Of a stretch of 64,000 nucleotides of DNA, positions 32,930-43,815 are shown one piece after another (the first letter of the stretch is position 1; each line of letters starts with the position of its first letter). A model generated the notes under the pieces. The model was not told the origin of the DNA. It saw nothing but the letters and a program-made list of their open reading frames with translations, and searched no databases. Made by a program: the position numbers and the translations under genes. The stretch spans positions 3,378,936 to 3,442,935 of the forward strand of contig JAJVDF010000015.1 of assembly GCA_022410635.1 (NCBI GenBank). Reading direction: 5' to 3'. This DNA is from Tretioscincus oriximinensis (Eukaryota; Chordata; Lepidosauria; Squamata; Gymnophthalmidae).

Positions 32930-33760
32930 AAATCACAGCACAAATCTACAAATGTTTACTCAAAGATCTTGGGGTTTCAGCCTGACTATCCAACAACTCC
33001 ACTGGCAAGCACACCTGTGAGGTTGCAAAATTACTCCTTGGTGCCAGCCTCATCTGCTCGGAACCTCAGTGTCCTCTTGGACAACAGATTTCTCTGCGCC
33101 CCTTCATCAGGGCTACAGTGAAAGCTTGTAACTTTCATCTGTTTAATGCATGGAAGATTCTAAAGTTCTTATCACTTGAGACTACGGAAGTCCTGTCTCG
33201 GACTCTGGTGGTATTACACCTGGATTATTGTAATACCCTAATAGCAGATCTGCCACAATGCACTGCGCTTCCCCCAGTTCAGAATAATGCTGTTTGGGTA
33301 GTGTTACATCTCTATAAATGTGCATATGTATCTGTTCATCGTAGGGCTCTGCACTGGCTCCCAATACTGGTATTTAAGGCCTTGGGATTGGGGACACTTA
33401 GTTATCTGGCAGCCTACTTGGTAGGATATTCCCCACTTAGGACTTTGTGCTCTGCTTCACAGGGACTACTGGTAGTCCCCTCAACACCAACAGCGGTGTC
33501 AAAATTACGGGCTTTCCAGGGTCTGGTCCCGGAGCTATGGAATAGTCTTCCGCTGGAATTGAGACTGGAAGAAGATATTGTCATTTTTTCAAAGAAAGCT
33601 AAAAACCTTTCTTTTTGATTCCTTAGAGTGAATTTGCTAGGTGGGGATGGTGGATAAATATTTACAGAAGTTTGTTGTATGTTTTATGTTATATAGATTG
33701 TATATGGGTTTTTTTTATGAGGCCCTTTGGAAAGACGGGCATTATAAATAAACATTGTAT
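32930..33760 (+). mobile_element. L2-like LINE, C-terminal half of RT and 3' UTR
   Basis: In order: a NLSVLLDNRF-like motif; VLSRTLVVLHLDYCNTLIADLP; PPVQNNAVWVV; RRALHWLPILVFKALGLGTLSYLA; YSPLRTLCSASQGLLVVPS; AFQGLVPELWNSLPLELRLEEDIVIFSKKAKNLSF. A frame of 166 codons (33,118-33,618) is still open, so it is relatively young. The 3' UTR ends GGAAAGACGGGCATTATAAATAAAC. Confidence 0.9.
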
Positions 33761-34639
33761 TGTTTATTGTTTATTTAACTCCTGTTGCGTTCACTATCAC
33801 TTCCTTCCATGTAAATATGCATTGGTTTGTACTATTCCTTTCTCTGCTTCCTGGGCATATAATTACATGTATGTTGGACAATAATTTGTTCAAACTTTCT
33901 GTCTTATTACAGAACACAGATATAATTTTGCATAACCAAAGGTAATGGAATGGAAAAGCATGCAATAAAAACTCAGTTTTATTTGATCATAAATTGAGCA
34001 CTCCTTTAATATTTGCATAATGGCATAAGCGTTGCCATTTACTTCTTCTTTTCCCCCCTTCCTTCAACTGCTACCAATAAAAATGGCTCAGACATCTGTT
34101 TCTAAGACTTGAAAAATGCTAATTTTCCAGTATAATGAGTTATCTGTATCAGCAGTGGTTATTGAGACGTGTCATAAAAATATCCTTGATTTTACTTCTC
34201 CTGTTACTTCCTGAGTAACCCCAGAATTTGCCAGAAGAGGTTGCGATATTAGGGAGTGGAAGGATTGTTGAAAAATGCAAAGAACTGGTGATGTGAGCAG
34301 CCAACAGATGGTCCCAAGGGCACCTAAGCTGCCAGATGCATCACCAGAGCATTGGGATGATTTATTCTCAACAGTAAACCAACAAGAACGGACTTCCCAG
34401 AAATAGCCAAATTGATTTCCAATGCCCCGCCCACCAATGTTGTCATTTCCGGTTCTGTTTCCAGGATGCCATCTTAGTGATGGGTGGGCCTTGGACATCA
34501 TTTGGCCGAAAGGGGCGGGGTGGGAGTGAGGCTGGAAACAAAAGAATGGGTGGAGCTGAGCCATGTGAGAAGTCCCCCTTGTATGAGTTTTTGTAAGAGT
34601 TTCTGAGTTTGATTTTATACCATTACTGTGCCTATGTGG
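33761..34639. other. Mostly unique sequence
   Basis: No exon recognised. 34,430-34,560 resembles the CACTTCCGG-type repeat seen at 53.9 and 60.5 kb. The 167-codon minus frame (34,172-34,675) has no recognisable domain. Confidence 0.4.
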
Positions 34640-35160
34640 ACTTCTCTCATTCCAGCAGGAGTGGCTGCTGGGCACTTGAGGGCCAAAGGAATGGTGTTAT
34701 CATGCTGTTCTTTGACCCTGTTTTGAGTTTGCCGCACACTGATTATCCAGACCAAGTAAATCAGCGCACAGCTCTGGCTACCTTCAGCACCACTGCACTG
34801 TCTGATATCACTGAGTAAAAAGACAGGGTGGGGTTCTCCAGGACACCACCATATTAGGGGAGGGTCCTAAAGGAGAAGGAAGAAACCTGTCTCCATTCCA
34901 GGCCTTATTTCAAAATTTCAAAATAATCAGGTTCCTCCTTTGGGACCTCCCCTAATCTGACTGCACCCAAAAGACTCCAGCCCTGTTTTAATGAGTGTCA
35001 TTTGGAGTGTGGTGGTGCTAAATTTGCTCACCAATAGCCAGAGCTGCACACTGATTTACCTGACCTGGTTGGATAATGTGCACAGCAATTTCAGACAGCA
35101 CCAAAGATCAGTTGAGTAACCGTTCCCCTCATTGCCTAGGGGGCAAGTGTGAATTCTTAT
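34640..35160. mobile_element. Large inverted repeat, about 520 bp
   Basis: The left arm ends near 34,893 and the right arm starts near 34,930. Segments such as AAATCAGCGCACAGCTCTGGC (34,756) pair with the complement of GCCAGAGCTGCACACTGATTT (35,037), and ATTAGGGGAGGGTCC pairs with GGGACCTCCCCTAAT. Outer parts pair less well. A foldback DNA element is the likely source; ends and target duplication are unclear. Confidence 0.75.
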
Positions 35161-35219
35161 AATGGAGGCATCCCTACACTCCACCCATATACTATTGTCA
35201 TGACAGCTGCCATTGAGAC

Positions 35220-35666
35220 TAAGGCTGCATCCCCATGAGGGGCTAAAAGGCAGATTTACCACCTGTTTCGGGCTTTAAGGGGTGGCCCTTAAGGGGTGCA
35301 CATATGTGGGCGGGGGGACTGTAGGTGGGCAAGAGGAAGGAAGCTCCATACCTTTACCATCTGAGACAAAGCTTCCTTCTGGTCAGGTGTCCACCACTCT
35401 GCTTTGTGGGGCTGGGTGCCGATTGGCAGATAGCCGTCAGTACTTCTCTCTCTGCTTGTACAGCCTCATCTGTGCAGGGCAGATGCACAGAAAAAGCAGA
35501 TTTTAGACGGCCTCTGCCATGAGAGCTAGAAATATCAGCTATCATTAAGCCTGCAGCAAAGCAGGTGTGTAGCAGCTCCGTCTCTGACAAACTGCCATTG
35601 CGTCTGCAGGAGCTGCTGTGACAGCGCTCCCATGCAGACATACATCCCATGTGTGGATGCAGCCTT
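35220..35666. mobile_element. Non-autonomous DNA transposon, TIR AAGGCTGCATCC
   Basis: Ends TAAGGCTGCATCCCCATG and, on the right, CCCATGTGTGGATGCAGCCTTA. Similar TGCAGCC(T/A) termini occur at 4,246, 49,513 and 53,067. About 447 bp; the interior frames have no transposase motif. No clear target duplication. Confidence 0.65.
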
Positions 35667-36395
35667 AATAGTGTGGTCAGATCCAATAAAAGAGCCATCC
35701 CTGGGGTGAATTTGAGGCTCAAGGGACAGAGTGCCTTACCATGTTTCTGAGTCTCCAGTTCTGTACGCTTTTCCCACATAAGGTGATTCCCTATTTGGAT
35801 GCCCTGAGCCCTTTGGGTATAGCGCAGGGTATAAGAATAAATTAATTAATTAATTAAATTAGGCGAGAAGTGACAGAGCCTCCTGCAGCCAATAAGTGGC
35901 AAACCAGAAAGTGAGAAGTGAGAAGGTTTTAGAAGTCTTGTTTTTTAATCTGTGCAATGCATTTTTTACCTTTATCCACAGATGGCACACTCAAATCAGC
36001 CGTGATACCAGCTGGGCACTGTCTCTCCTTGTCATACTCCCTGGAGTGTTTATTTCTTCCTTTGAGGCACAAGGTGCACTTAGAACAACTATAAAATAAT
36101 GCATAACAGGAAACCAGAGGTGGCTGAACTAGGAGAGCAGATAAACAATACCTATAGCCAGTGATGAGACCCTGAGTCCGCTTTCAGTTATACTAATATC
36201 AATTGGCATCAACTACCTTGCATTCAGGGGGAATGGGTCAGACCTCTGCCAGACTTCTTTCCTTTAGTTTTTCAGCAAATGGAGCTTTGCTTAGACATTA
36301 TTTGCTGAAATTGACTCTACTGTTAATCACCAAAGATGTGGCACTCCTGTCCTCTTGACAACCATTGAGTTGTGCCCATCTCCCAGCTGACTGCA
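35667..36395. other. Unique sequence with one L2-like tail
   Basis: 35,800-35,865 is an L2-type end (GCCCTGAGCCCTTTGGGTATAGCGCAGGG, then AATTAATTAATT). The rest is unrecognised. Confidence 0.5.
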
Positions 36396-36397
36396 TG

Positions 36398-36548
36398 GGC
36401 ATGTATAGGGTACCTCAATACAGTTTTCTTGGCAGAGAGACAGAAGCAATCTGCCACTACCTCTTCCCAAGAAGAGGCTGGGAATTGAACTGACTGTCTT
36501 CTGCTTCCCAGGGCGCTTGCATTATCACTTAGCTACGCTGCTCTGGGA
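36398..36548 (-). mobile_element. tRNA-derived SINE head (third type)
   Basis: The minus strand gives AGCGTAGCTAAGTGATAATGC (A-box-like) and AGTTCAATTCCCAGCC (B box), followed by TTGGGAAGAGGTAGTGGCAG. tRNA-like promoter layout, different from families A and B. Confidence 0.6.
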
Positions 36549-37025
36549 TAACATTAGCTTTTACAGAAGTCCAAATGGCCACTATCGGTATTTTCACAGA
36601 CCCTCAATTAAAAGGAGTGAAGGATCAAATAAACCATTTCCACATCATTCATAGATTACAACCTATTCATTCCATGCACAGCCATACACATACACATCCC
36701 AACATTTCTTAAGGTGTTTACTTAAGGCTCTCTCCACATGATGTTTTCCTGCTTGATTCTTACCAGGATATTCAAATATCTTTATTGTTCCACCATAGGT
36801 GCAGACAAAGTTTTCACCATGCATCAGGGAAGAAGGTGCGAAGAACTGTAATTTCTTGATTACTAATTCTTTCTGACATCTTTGTGAAATGGCCCATATT
36901 CCCCTTCCCAAGCCTTTGTGTGCCTCTTTGTTAACTGGAGAAGGCAGAATCTCATGAGGAGACTTGAGAAACAATGCAGAATGTCACATACAGAGCATTC
37001 TCAATAGTATATCATTCATATCCAA
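36549..37025. other. Unique sequence
   Basis: Contains a 103-codon minus frame (36,663-36,974) with balanced composition but no recognisable family, no splice-site support and no neighbours. Treated as chance. Confidence 0.4.
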
Positions 37026-37027
37026 GG

Positions 37028-37312
37028 CACGAATAGCTCAGGTGTTAAGAGATGGTCTTTTATGCGAGAGATCCATTCATGGAGAGGGATGAGCGCCCTC
37101 TACTGGCCTCAGCTCTAGCCAATTCAGTTATTTGTAAGAAAGTAGACTTGCAATCTACATTTCAAGTAGATTCATGAGTACCACCATTAATCTGGTGGGG
37201 AAGATAGAAGAGATGTAAGCCTTCAGGTGAAAAATTGACCTTGTAAGCCACTCTGTAAACCAAGAGCAGGATATAAATATCAGAGTTCTTCTTTTTCTTC
37301 CTCTGCTACTCA
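37028..37312 (+). mobile_element. tRNA-derived SINE (family A)
   Basis: Head GGCACGAATAGCTCAGGTG, body GAGGGATGAGCGCCCTCTACTGGCC, AATCTGGTGGGGAAGATAG, then CTTGTAAGCCACTC and a TTCTTCTTTTTC tail. Confidence 0.85.
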
Positions 37313-37368
37313 GGGCAGAAGCAGAATCACATACTGGGCATGCTCAGAATTTACTTCCTGGTTTAAAG

Positions 37369-37571
37369 TAGGCTGACCCTTTGGTTGTGGGGGGGTAGAA
37401 ACCCAGTTTTCGAGTGCCTCATGGTTTTTGCTGAGGAAAATTTATTTCAAAAAAAGATTTTTTTTCAAAAGCGTTTCTTTTTAATTTTTTTTTTCCTCAG
37501 GAAAAACAGAGAGGCACTGGAAAACTGGGTTTTTATACCACCGCCCCCAAAAGGGGTCATCTGGTCAGCCA
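37369..37571. mobile_element. Foldback MITE family M7, copy 2
   Basis: Starts TAGGCTGACCC and ends ATCTGGTCAGCC. Arms GAAACCCAGTTTTCGAGTGCC and GGCACTGGAAAACTGGGTTTTT pair. No clean 7-bp duplication; TTTAAAG on the left resembles TTTAAAA a few bases beyond the right end. Confidence 0.85.
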
Positions 37572-38133
37572 TGTGGATTTAAAAGCTTTATGGTTGTCTG
37601 CCTAAAGATGAAGAAGGTACATATGCCAGGGATTGGGTGATTTTGGATCGCCATTGAGGTTTTAACAAATCGTGTGGAGTGGGATAAAATCTTCACTAAA
37701 AACAAAACTATCTAAGGAGCATACTTCTCTCTGAAAATGCAAGTGTTGGCTATAGCTGGTATTCTTTACTGACTTCCTCATTGTGTGTATTAACAGAAAC
37801 ATTAGTTTAAAAATGGTGCAAGACAGAATAATTTATTTAAAAAAATCTACCTGGGAATTATATTAAGCTGCCTGGCACTGAATGGCAAGCAAGAGCATGA
37901 CAAAGTAGTCTATGTTTTTGTTTACTTCAGGGATTTAACTATTTTTTATGGTACATGGACATTTCTGCCATCACTCGTTGCCTTTCCTTGAATCCTAATG
38001 CCTCAAACATGTCATTGTGCCATTTGTATGACGTGATACAGAACCGTGGCAAAGTGCAACACTTTTTATATATGTATTAATATTCAAGGCTCCAGTTTGC
38101 ATTTTTCAACCCTAGGACTGTCTCTGTCTTTAG
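37572..38133. other. Unique AT-rich sequence
   Basis: No repeat or exon recognised. Confidence 0.45.
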
Positions 38134-39840
38134 AATAGAATAGAATAGAATAGAATAGAATTCTTTATTGGCCAAGTGTGATTGGACACACAAGGAATTT
38201 GTCTTTGGTGCATATGCTCTCAGTATACATATATGCTGTTTGCTGGTTCATTTGTTGAGAACTGATTCTTTAGCTTTTTCAGAGTAGTTTCTTTTTGCTG
38301 ATCTGATCTCCTTGTTAGTACATTTCTGGCCTGATTGTACAGCATTCTATCACCTTTTCTGTAGGCTTCNTCTTTGGAATGACGTAACTGCTTGAGTTTA
38401 GCTGTGAACCAAGGTTTATTGTTACTGTATATTCGCAAGTTCCTGGTTGGTACACATAGGTCTTCACAGAAGCTGACATATGATGTTACAGTATCTATGA
38501 GTTCATCCAGGTCTGCAGAGGTGTCTTTAAAAATATTCCAGTCTGTGCAATCAAAGCAAGCCTGTAGCTTTAACTTTGCCTCTTCAGTCCAAGTCCTCAC
38601 TGGTTTGATTGTTGGTTTTGTGGCTTTAAATCTTTGTTTGTAAGCAGGTACAAGNTGAATCATGCAATGATCAGAGTGGCCCACAGCTGCTCGTGGTAAG
38701 GACCGATAAGCATCTTTTAGTGTCGTGTAGCAGTGGTCTAAGGTATTCTTGCCTCTGGTGTGACAATTGACATGCTGGAAATATTTTGGTAGCTCTTCCC
38801 TTAAGTTTGCCTTGTTTAAATCTCCCAAAATAATTGCCAATGAATCAGGATANTTGGCTTCAGCCTCCATAATCTGATCAGCTAGAGTTCTTAATGCCTT
38901 TTTTACAGATGTTTGTGGATGAACGTAAACCAAAAATATTAGGAATGAATTGATCTCTCAAGGAGAATTGATCTCTCAAGGAGAATAGAATGGTTTGCAG
39001 TTAATAAGTAAGGACTCCAGGTTTTCATCACAGAATTTTTGAATTATTGTTATGAGACCAGCTTTTGTTGATATATATACAGAAGCCTCCTCCCTTTTTC
39101 TTCCCTGATAATTCTGCAATCCTGTCTGAACGAAGTATCTGAAACCCTGGTATGTGCATGCTATTATCATCAATTTCCTCGTTAGGCAGGTTTCAGTAAA
39201 GCATAGGGCATTGTGAAAATCAAAATTGCATCTGTTTAAAAGAAGTATTTCATCCATCTTATTGGCAAGTGAACGTAATTGGTAAGAAAGATTGAAGGGA
39301 GCGGGTTTTTTTTTTTAACTCCCTTACTCCTTAGTCTATTTAAAATTCCCGCCCTTTTACCTCTTCGTTTTTGCCGTCTGTGTTTGTTTTTGGTAGTCCA
39401 TTGTTGCCCGGAAATAGCTGTCTCCTGTGCTAAAAGTTCTTCCGTGTTTTTAAAGGTAATAGGGGAGAGGTTACAGAGAGCTGCTCCTTAAGTAAACATT
39501 CCCTAATTCCCAGCAGTTGGTCTCTGGAGTATGAAGTCCGTTGAGAACTGCAGGGAGTAGTAGAAAATGAAGTCACCGAGGCAGACTTCATCAGCGCCAT
39601 CTTGTGGCAGTTTGGTATGGCAGTTTGGTATGGCAGTTTGGTATGGCTGTCTCCTGTGCTAAAATTTCTCAGTGTTTGTAAAGATAAATAGGGGAGAGGT
39701 TACAGAGAGCTGCTCCTTAAGTACACATTCAGGAGTATGAAGTCCATTGAGAACTGCAGGGAGTAGTAGAAAATGAAGAAAAAGAAGAAATCAGTTGAGA
39801 GCATTTCACCGAGGCAGCCTTCATCGGCGCCATCTTGGAT
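38134..39840 (-). mobile_element. Rex1/L2-like LINE with both ends, RT deleted
   Basis: Minus-strand element. 5' end: two roughly 190-bp monomers (39,647-39,840 and 39,418-39,607). Then one frame, 39,257-38,220, for an endonuclease with motifs in order: CFTETCL (catalytic Glu), YVHPQ, ILGDLNKAN (Asp, Asn) and GHSDHC. The frame has an 18-bp in-frame duplication (38,950-38,985) carrying the same TGA twice, which probably replaces CGA. After KPWFTAKLKQLRHSK the protein ends at 38,220. No RT domain follows; a tail of about 86 bp ends in TTCTA repeats. The tail is one I associate with squamate LINEs from memory. Confidence 0.85.
39418..39840 (-). promoter_or_regulatory. Tandem 5' UTR monomers of the LINE
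   Basis: Two similar units share CTGTCTCCTGTGCTAAAA, GGGGAGAGGTTACAGAGAGC and GCGCCATCTTG. A 13-bp unit (GGCAGTTTGGTAT) repeated three times separates them. On the element's strand the 5' end reads CCAAGATGGCGCC, resembling the YY1 site found at the start of some LINE promoters. Confidence 0.65.
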
Positions 39841-39968
39841 CATACAATATGATTTACTAAAGATGAGGTGGGAAAGAGGGATATTTGTTTGGGGGCCAAA
39901 GAATCACAGTGATGATTTTGAAGCTATCTTTTAAAAGACCACATACATGTACACAAGAAACTATACAA

Positions 39969-40882
39969 CATAAGAGCATAAGAACATAAGAAGAGCCATA
40001 CTGGATCAGGCCAGAGCTCATCTAGTCCAGCATTCTGTCTCACACAGAGGCCCACCAGATGCACCTGGGCAGTCTGAACAGAGGAAAGCAAAATCTCACC
40101 TGTTCATCACTCCCTGCAAATGGTATTTCAGGAGTCCTGACTGTTGCTCCATCCCAGAGGCAACATCCGGACATCCATCCTAATATCCATTTATACCCTT
40201 GGTGTCCATAAACCTGTCTAGTCCTGTCTTGAAACTATCCAAGCTGTTAGCTACCACTACCTCTTCAGGAAGTAAATTCCACAGGCCGATGACCCTCTGG
40301 GTGAAAAAATACTTTCCTTTGTCTGTTCTCACTTTTCTACCCATCAGTTTTAAGAAGTGCCCTCTGGTCCTTGTGTTGTGTGGTAAAGAAAACATTTTTT
40401 CTCTATTCACCCTGTCGATCCCATGCATGATTTTGTACACTTCAATCAGATCACCACTCAAACATCACCTTTTGAGGCTGAAGAGGCCCAGGCGTTGCAG
40501 CCTGACTTCATAAGGGAGGTGCTGCACACCCTTGATCATTTTTGTTGCCCTTTTCTGCACCTTCTCTAGTTCCACAATATCCCTCTTGAGATGTGGTGAC
40601 CAGAATTGAACACAGTATTCCAAATGTGGCCTCACCACAGATTTATAAAGAGGCAAAACAACATTTGCTGACTTGTTTTCGAGTCCTTTCCTAAGTATCC
40701 CCAACATGGAATTTGCCTTTTTTGCTGCTGCTGCTGCACACTGGCTTGACATTTTCATTGAATTGTCCACCAACACTCCAAGATCCTTTTTTTGCTCCGT
40801 TACAGAAAACTTGGTTCCCATCAGGTGGTTACCATTCATATGGACAGATACACCCTTCCTCGACAAACCACATCTCATAGCC
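39969..40882 (-). mobile_element. CR1 LINE, longest copy (RT C-terminus plus 3' UTR)
   Basis: One frame runs 40,884 to 40,180 with a single in-frame TGA (40,467-40,465). Order: HLMGTKFSVTEQKKDLGVLVDNSM, a poly-Ala run (CAAAAAKKANSMLG), VLPLYKSVVRPHLEYCVQFWSPH, ELEKVQKRATKMIKGV, RLGLFSLKR, then GDLIEVYKIMHGID, FFTQRVIGLWNLLPEEVV and SFKTGLDRFMD. The 3' UTR ends in AACATAAG repeats (39,969-39,990). Nearly intact, so young. Confidence 0.93.
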
Positions 40883-43370
40883 ACAGATGCAAATCATTCT
40901 TGGAAACATTCAGAGAGATTCCACACTTACCTTTCAGGAATTGTTGTAACAGACCAGGGTTTAGGCCTGCATTTTTGTACTCTGAGAGCATCTTCCTGCC
41001 CCACATCGCAGTAAAATACCAACAGGAGTGAGGTAGTCTTCTGTTCCAGATCTTCTGCGTTTCACACCACAGTATGGATGAGGGGATGGAGGGCATAGTG
41101 CAGGGAGGGACACCAGATTAGGACCAGAAGGCCAAGCTCACAGCATCCACATTCCTCAAGAACTGATTCTCAAGCAAGGTATGGAAATTAGCAGGGTGTA
41201 CGCACTGGGCATCCCTTTTCGAATGATAAAGGAATGAAATGAAACAAGAGAGAAACAACTCCAGTTGTCTGAGAGTCGGAAAGGTAAATTGGTAGTTTGA
41301 ATGCAGCATTCTTAAAGGTTTGTCAAAACTACTCCATGCTTTTAAGAGTTGAAAGGGCCACAGATGCAAACCCAGACAGACACAGGCTGGGATGTACATT
41401 CATATACACATTTATACTCGCACATTTGTATGTTAGTAGGTCAATGATGCCTAGTTCCACTCACAAGTGCAACAGAAGGATAAACCAGCAATTTACTTTT
41501 CGGCTTTAACCTTTGAACAGATCTAATATGTTGGTAAATGTAACTGCATTAGATCAGAGGGTAACGTTCTGGGACAGAGGAGAATGAAAGGCAGATGTGA
41601 ACTCTCTCTCTCTCACACACACACATACACAGGTCCCTTTAAACAAATAAAGATGTAAATGCAACAATCAGCACATTACACTACCAGGCTATCAATTCCT
41701 AATCAGTTTTCTGTAATCATCCTCAAAACTGAATTTGACATCTTGGTTGTCACACAGAACCCTGAGCTGTCTCTTTTGATCTTTGGCATATCTACAGCAA
41801 ACCTTGACCCTGCTATGAATATTTTGATGTGGAGTTGTCCAACATCTAGGTTTATCTGTGTATTATCTGAGGGGATCTCTCATGAGGCTGTGGCATTAAC
41901 TAAAGGTACTATATGTGTATTGTGCCAGGAAACCATTGTCTCTGTTCAACCGCTTTTTCCAATTTTCCTCTATAGTTTTTATTATTGTTATTATTATTCA
42001 AAGACTGTTGCTCTGAGATCCGAAGCGGAAGGCCTTGGAAGACGAAATGTTCTGTATCATGTTCATGACTCACTGTTGCCTGCAATTATACCTGCATTTC
42101 AGTAACAAGAGTCATTCATTCATTTATTATTCTCATTTCTGACTTATGCCCAAAGGTGTGAAGACTGACAAAACAAAACATGTGAAAGAAAAACCCATGT
42201 CTGCATGAGTAGAGAATGCTGTTCCCTCAACCAGGATAAAGTATTGGAGCAAAATGCTCTCAGCAATTCAAGCAGAAGAGCTGTATTTAGGGAACATGAA
42301 GCTACATAGGGTGGCAAAAGTATTGCTTCTATCATTATAAAACCTGAAGTAGATTAGAGTTCTGGCATTAAAGTGGTATGGACGGTGCTACTGGTAGTAC
42401 ACTACTTCACCTTGGGGTGGCAGCACCTATATTGAATCACCCACAATGCCTTGGCTTGAACCCACGCAATGCAGGACGTGACCGACTGCCAGAGTGAGAA
42501 TCGTCCATTGGAGACTCATAATTGTTTGGCATCAGATGCTGAAGTTTAGCTGAGGGAAGAGGGGGGCCTAAAATAAATGACTGCACAGGGGCATCGTACA
42601 TCCAAAATATGGAAAGCACCCAAAAATCAACTTCCTTTCCACTTCTGTATGTAAAGATGGTAAATGTGCACGATTTCCAATGTGTGGCTTCTGGAACAAA
42701 GAGCAACTTCGTCAAGGAAAGCCAGAGAAAGAAATGTGCTTCCTCAGCAGCAGTTCCTAGAGTTCCATTTTCCTGGAGCCAGCATACCCACCAATCATAA
42801 GGGACACCCAGCCCTGGAATCACTAGGGCTGAATGGAAGAGCAGTTGGTTAATGGTTTCAAGGGTCTCTCTTTAGGCTCAGAATGAGGAGAATTGGCAGG
42901 ATGAGAGAAATGAGCTGTCAGGCTGTCAATACCTTACGCTTCACTTGAGTCACTTCAATTTGCCAGTGTCAGATCCCCCGAGTATCTGGGGCAGAGGAGT
43001 TGGTCAGCAGAGAGATGCTTTCCTGGTACCAGAAGAATTTTCTTCAGGCTAGAACTAAACAGCATTGACAACAGCCTGTTCCTAGGGGTGGGTGGGGCGG
43101 GGGGGGGATGCATAATTTTAGTAGCTAAGAGGAAAGAAAAGGATACGGTTTGTTTTGTAGGAAATGAGACAAGTCAGAACACCAGTCCTTTTTCTAAGGA
43201 AATAAGAAGAAGGGAAATGGCCACTGATATATTATCTGATGAAGTAAGACCCTTTCTGTACTCACTCTTATCCAATCAGGAGCCTCTAAAGTCTTCTTCT
43301 TGGCCTAATCAGTCGATCTGCTGGGTCCTAGTCACATCCAATTTTTAATCCATTTTGCCTTTCAAAATAG
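40883..43370. other. Mostly unique sequence
   Basis: CT/CA microsatellite at 41,601-41,630. No recognised exon or repeat family. The 128-codon minus frame at 42,437-42,823 and 148-codon plus frame at 41,659-42,105 have no domain resemblance. A short AAT/ATT run at 41,982-41,998. Confidence 0.4.
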
Positions 43371-43374
43371 AAAA

Positions 43375-43690
43375 AAAACATAAGAACATTAGAACATAAG
43401 AGGAGCCCTATCGGCAACTTTCAAAATAGGAAAAACATATCGGCAAAGTGAATCATANTTTTATTTCCTTATTATCTGAACCCATAGTTTCCAATACGGG
43501 GCACACAATCCACAGGGGAGAAATTAAATAAGAACATAAGAGGTGCCAGAGCCCATCTAGTCCAGCATTCTGCCTCATACTGTGNCCCACCAATTACACC
43601 TGNGCAGTCTTCAAGCAGAGGAAAGCAAAACTCTCACCTATTCTTGACTTTCTGCAGGAATGCTGCCTGTTTTTCCATTTTCCAATTTGA
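43375..43690 (-). mobile_element. CR1-type LINE 3' end, broken
   Basis: AACATAAGAACATTAGAACATAAGAGG tail, a short duplicated segment (TTTCAAAATAG...AAAACATA), then TAAGAACATAAGAGGTGCC, CCAGCATTCTGCCTCATAC and GCAGTCTTCAAGCAGAGGAAAGC. Contains several Ns; probably two overlapping pieces. Confidence 0.75.
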
Positions 43691-43739
43691 TTTTTAAGGG
43701 GTACAATTCAAGAATGAGGGGCCTCACAGTATATAAATA

Positions 43740-43815
43740 TACACTGCTCAAAACAATTAAGGGAACACTTAGTGTTNCACTGTTATGTTAAAGTGTTGAG
43801 CAGTATATATTCTGA
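43740..43815. mobile_element. Very short Tc1/mariner-type MITE
   Basis: Left end TACACTGCTCAAAACAATTAAGG, right end AAAGTGTTGAGCAGTATA; reverse-complemented they agree on TA(C/T)ACTGCTCAA. Only about 75 bp. The CTGCTCAAAA...TTAAGGGAACAC terminus is one I know from vertebrate Tc1-like elements. Confidence 0.65.

Noticed and set aside
34172..34675. 167-codon minus-strand frame
   Set aside because: Overlaps a CACTTCC-type repeat and the edge of a large inverted repeat; no family resemblance.
36663..36974. 103-codon minus-strand frame with balanced composition
   Set aside because: No recognisable family, no splice or promoter support and no neighbours. A chance frame of this length is expected in 64 kb.
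38134..39840. Host endonuclease/phosphatase gene
   Set aside because: The motif order, the LINE tail and the 5' UTR monomers identify a retrotransposon; two in-frame stops are present.
41659..42105. 148-codon plus-strand frame
   Set aside because: No recognisable domain; ends in AT-rich DNA with an ATT run and lacks any conserved motif.
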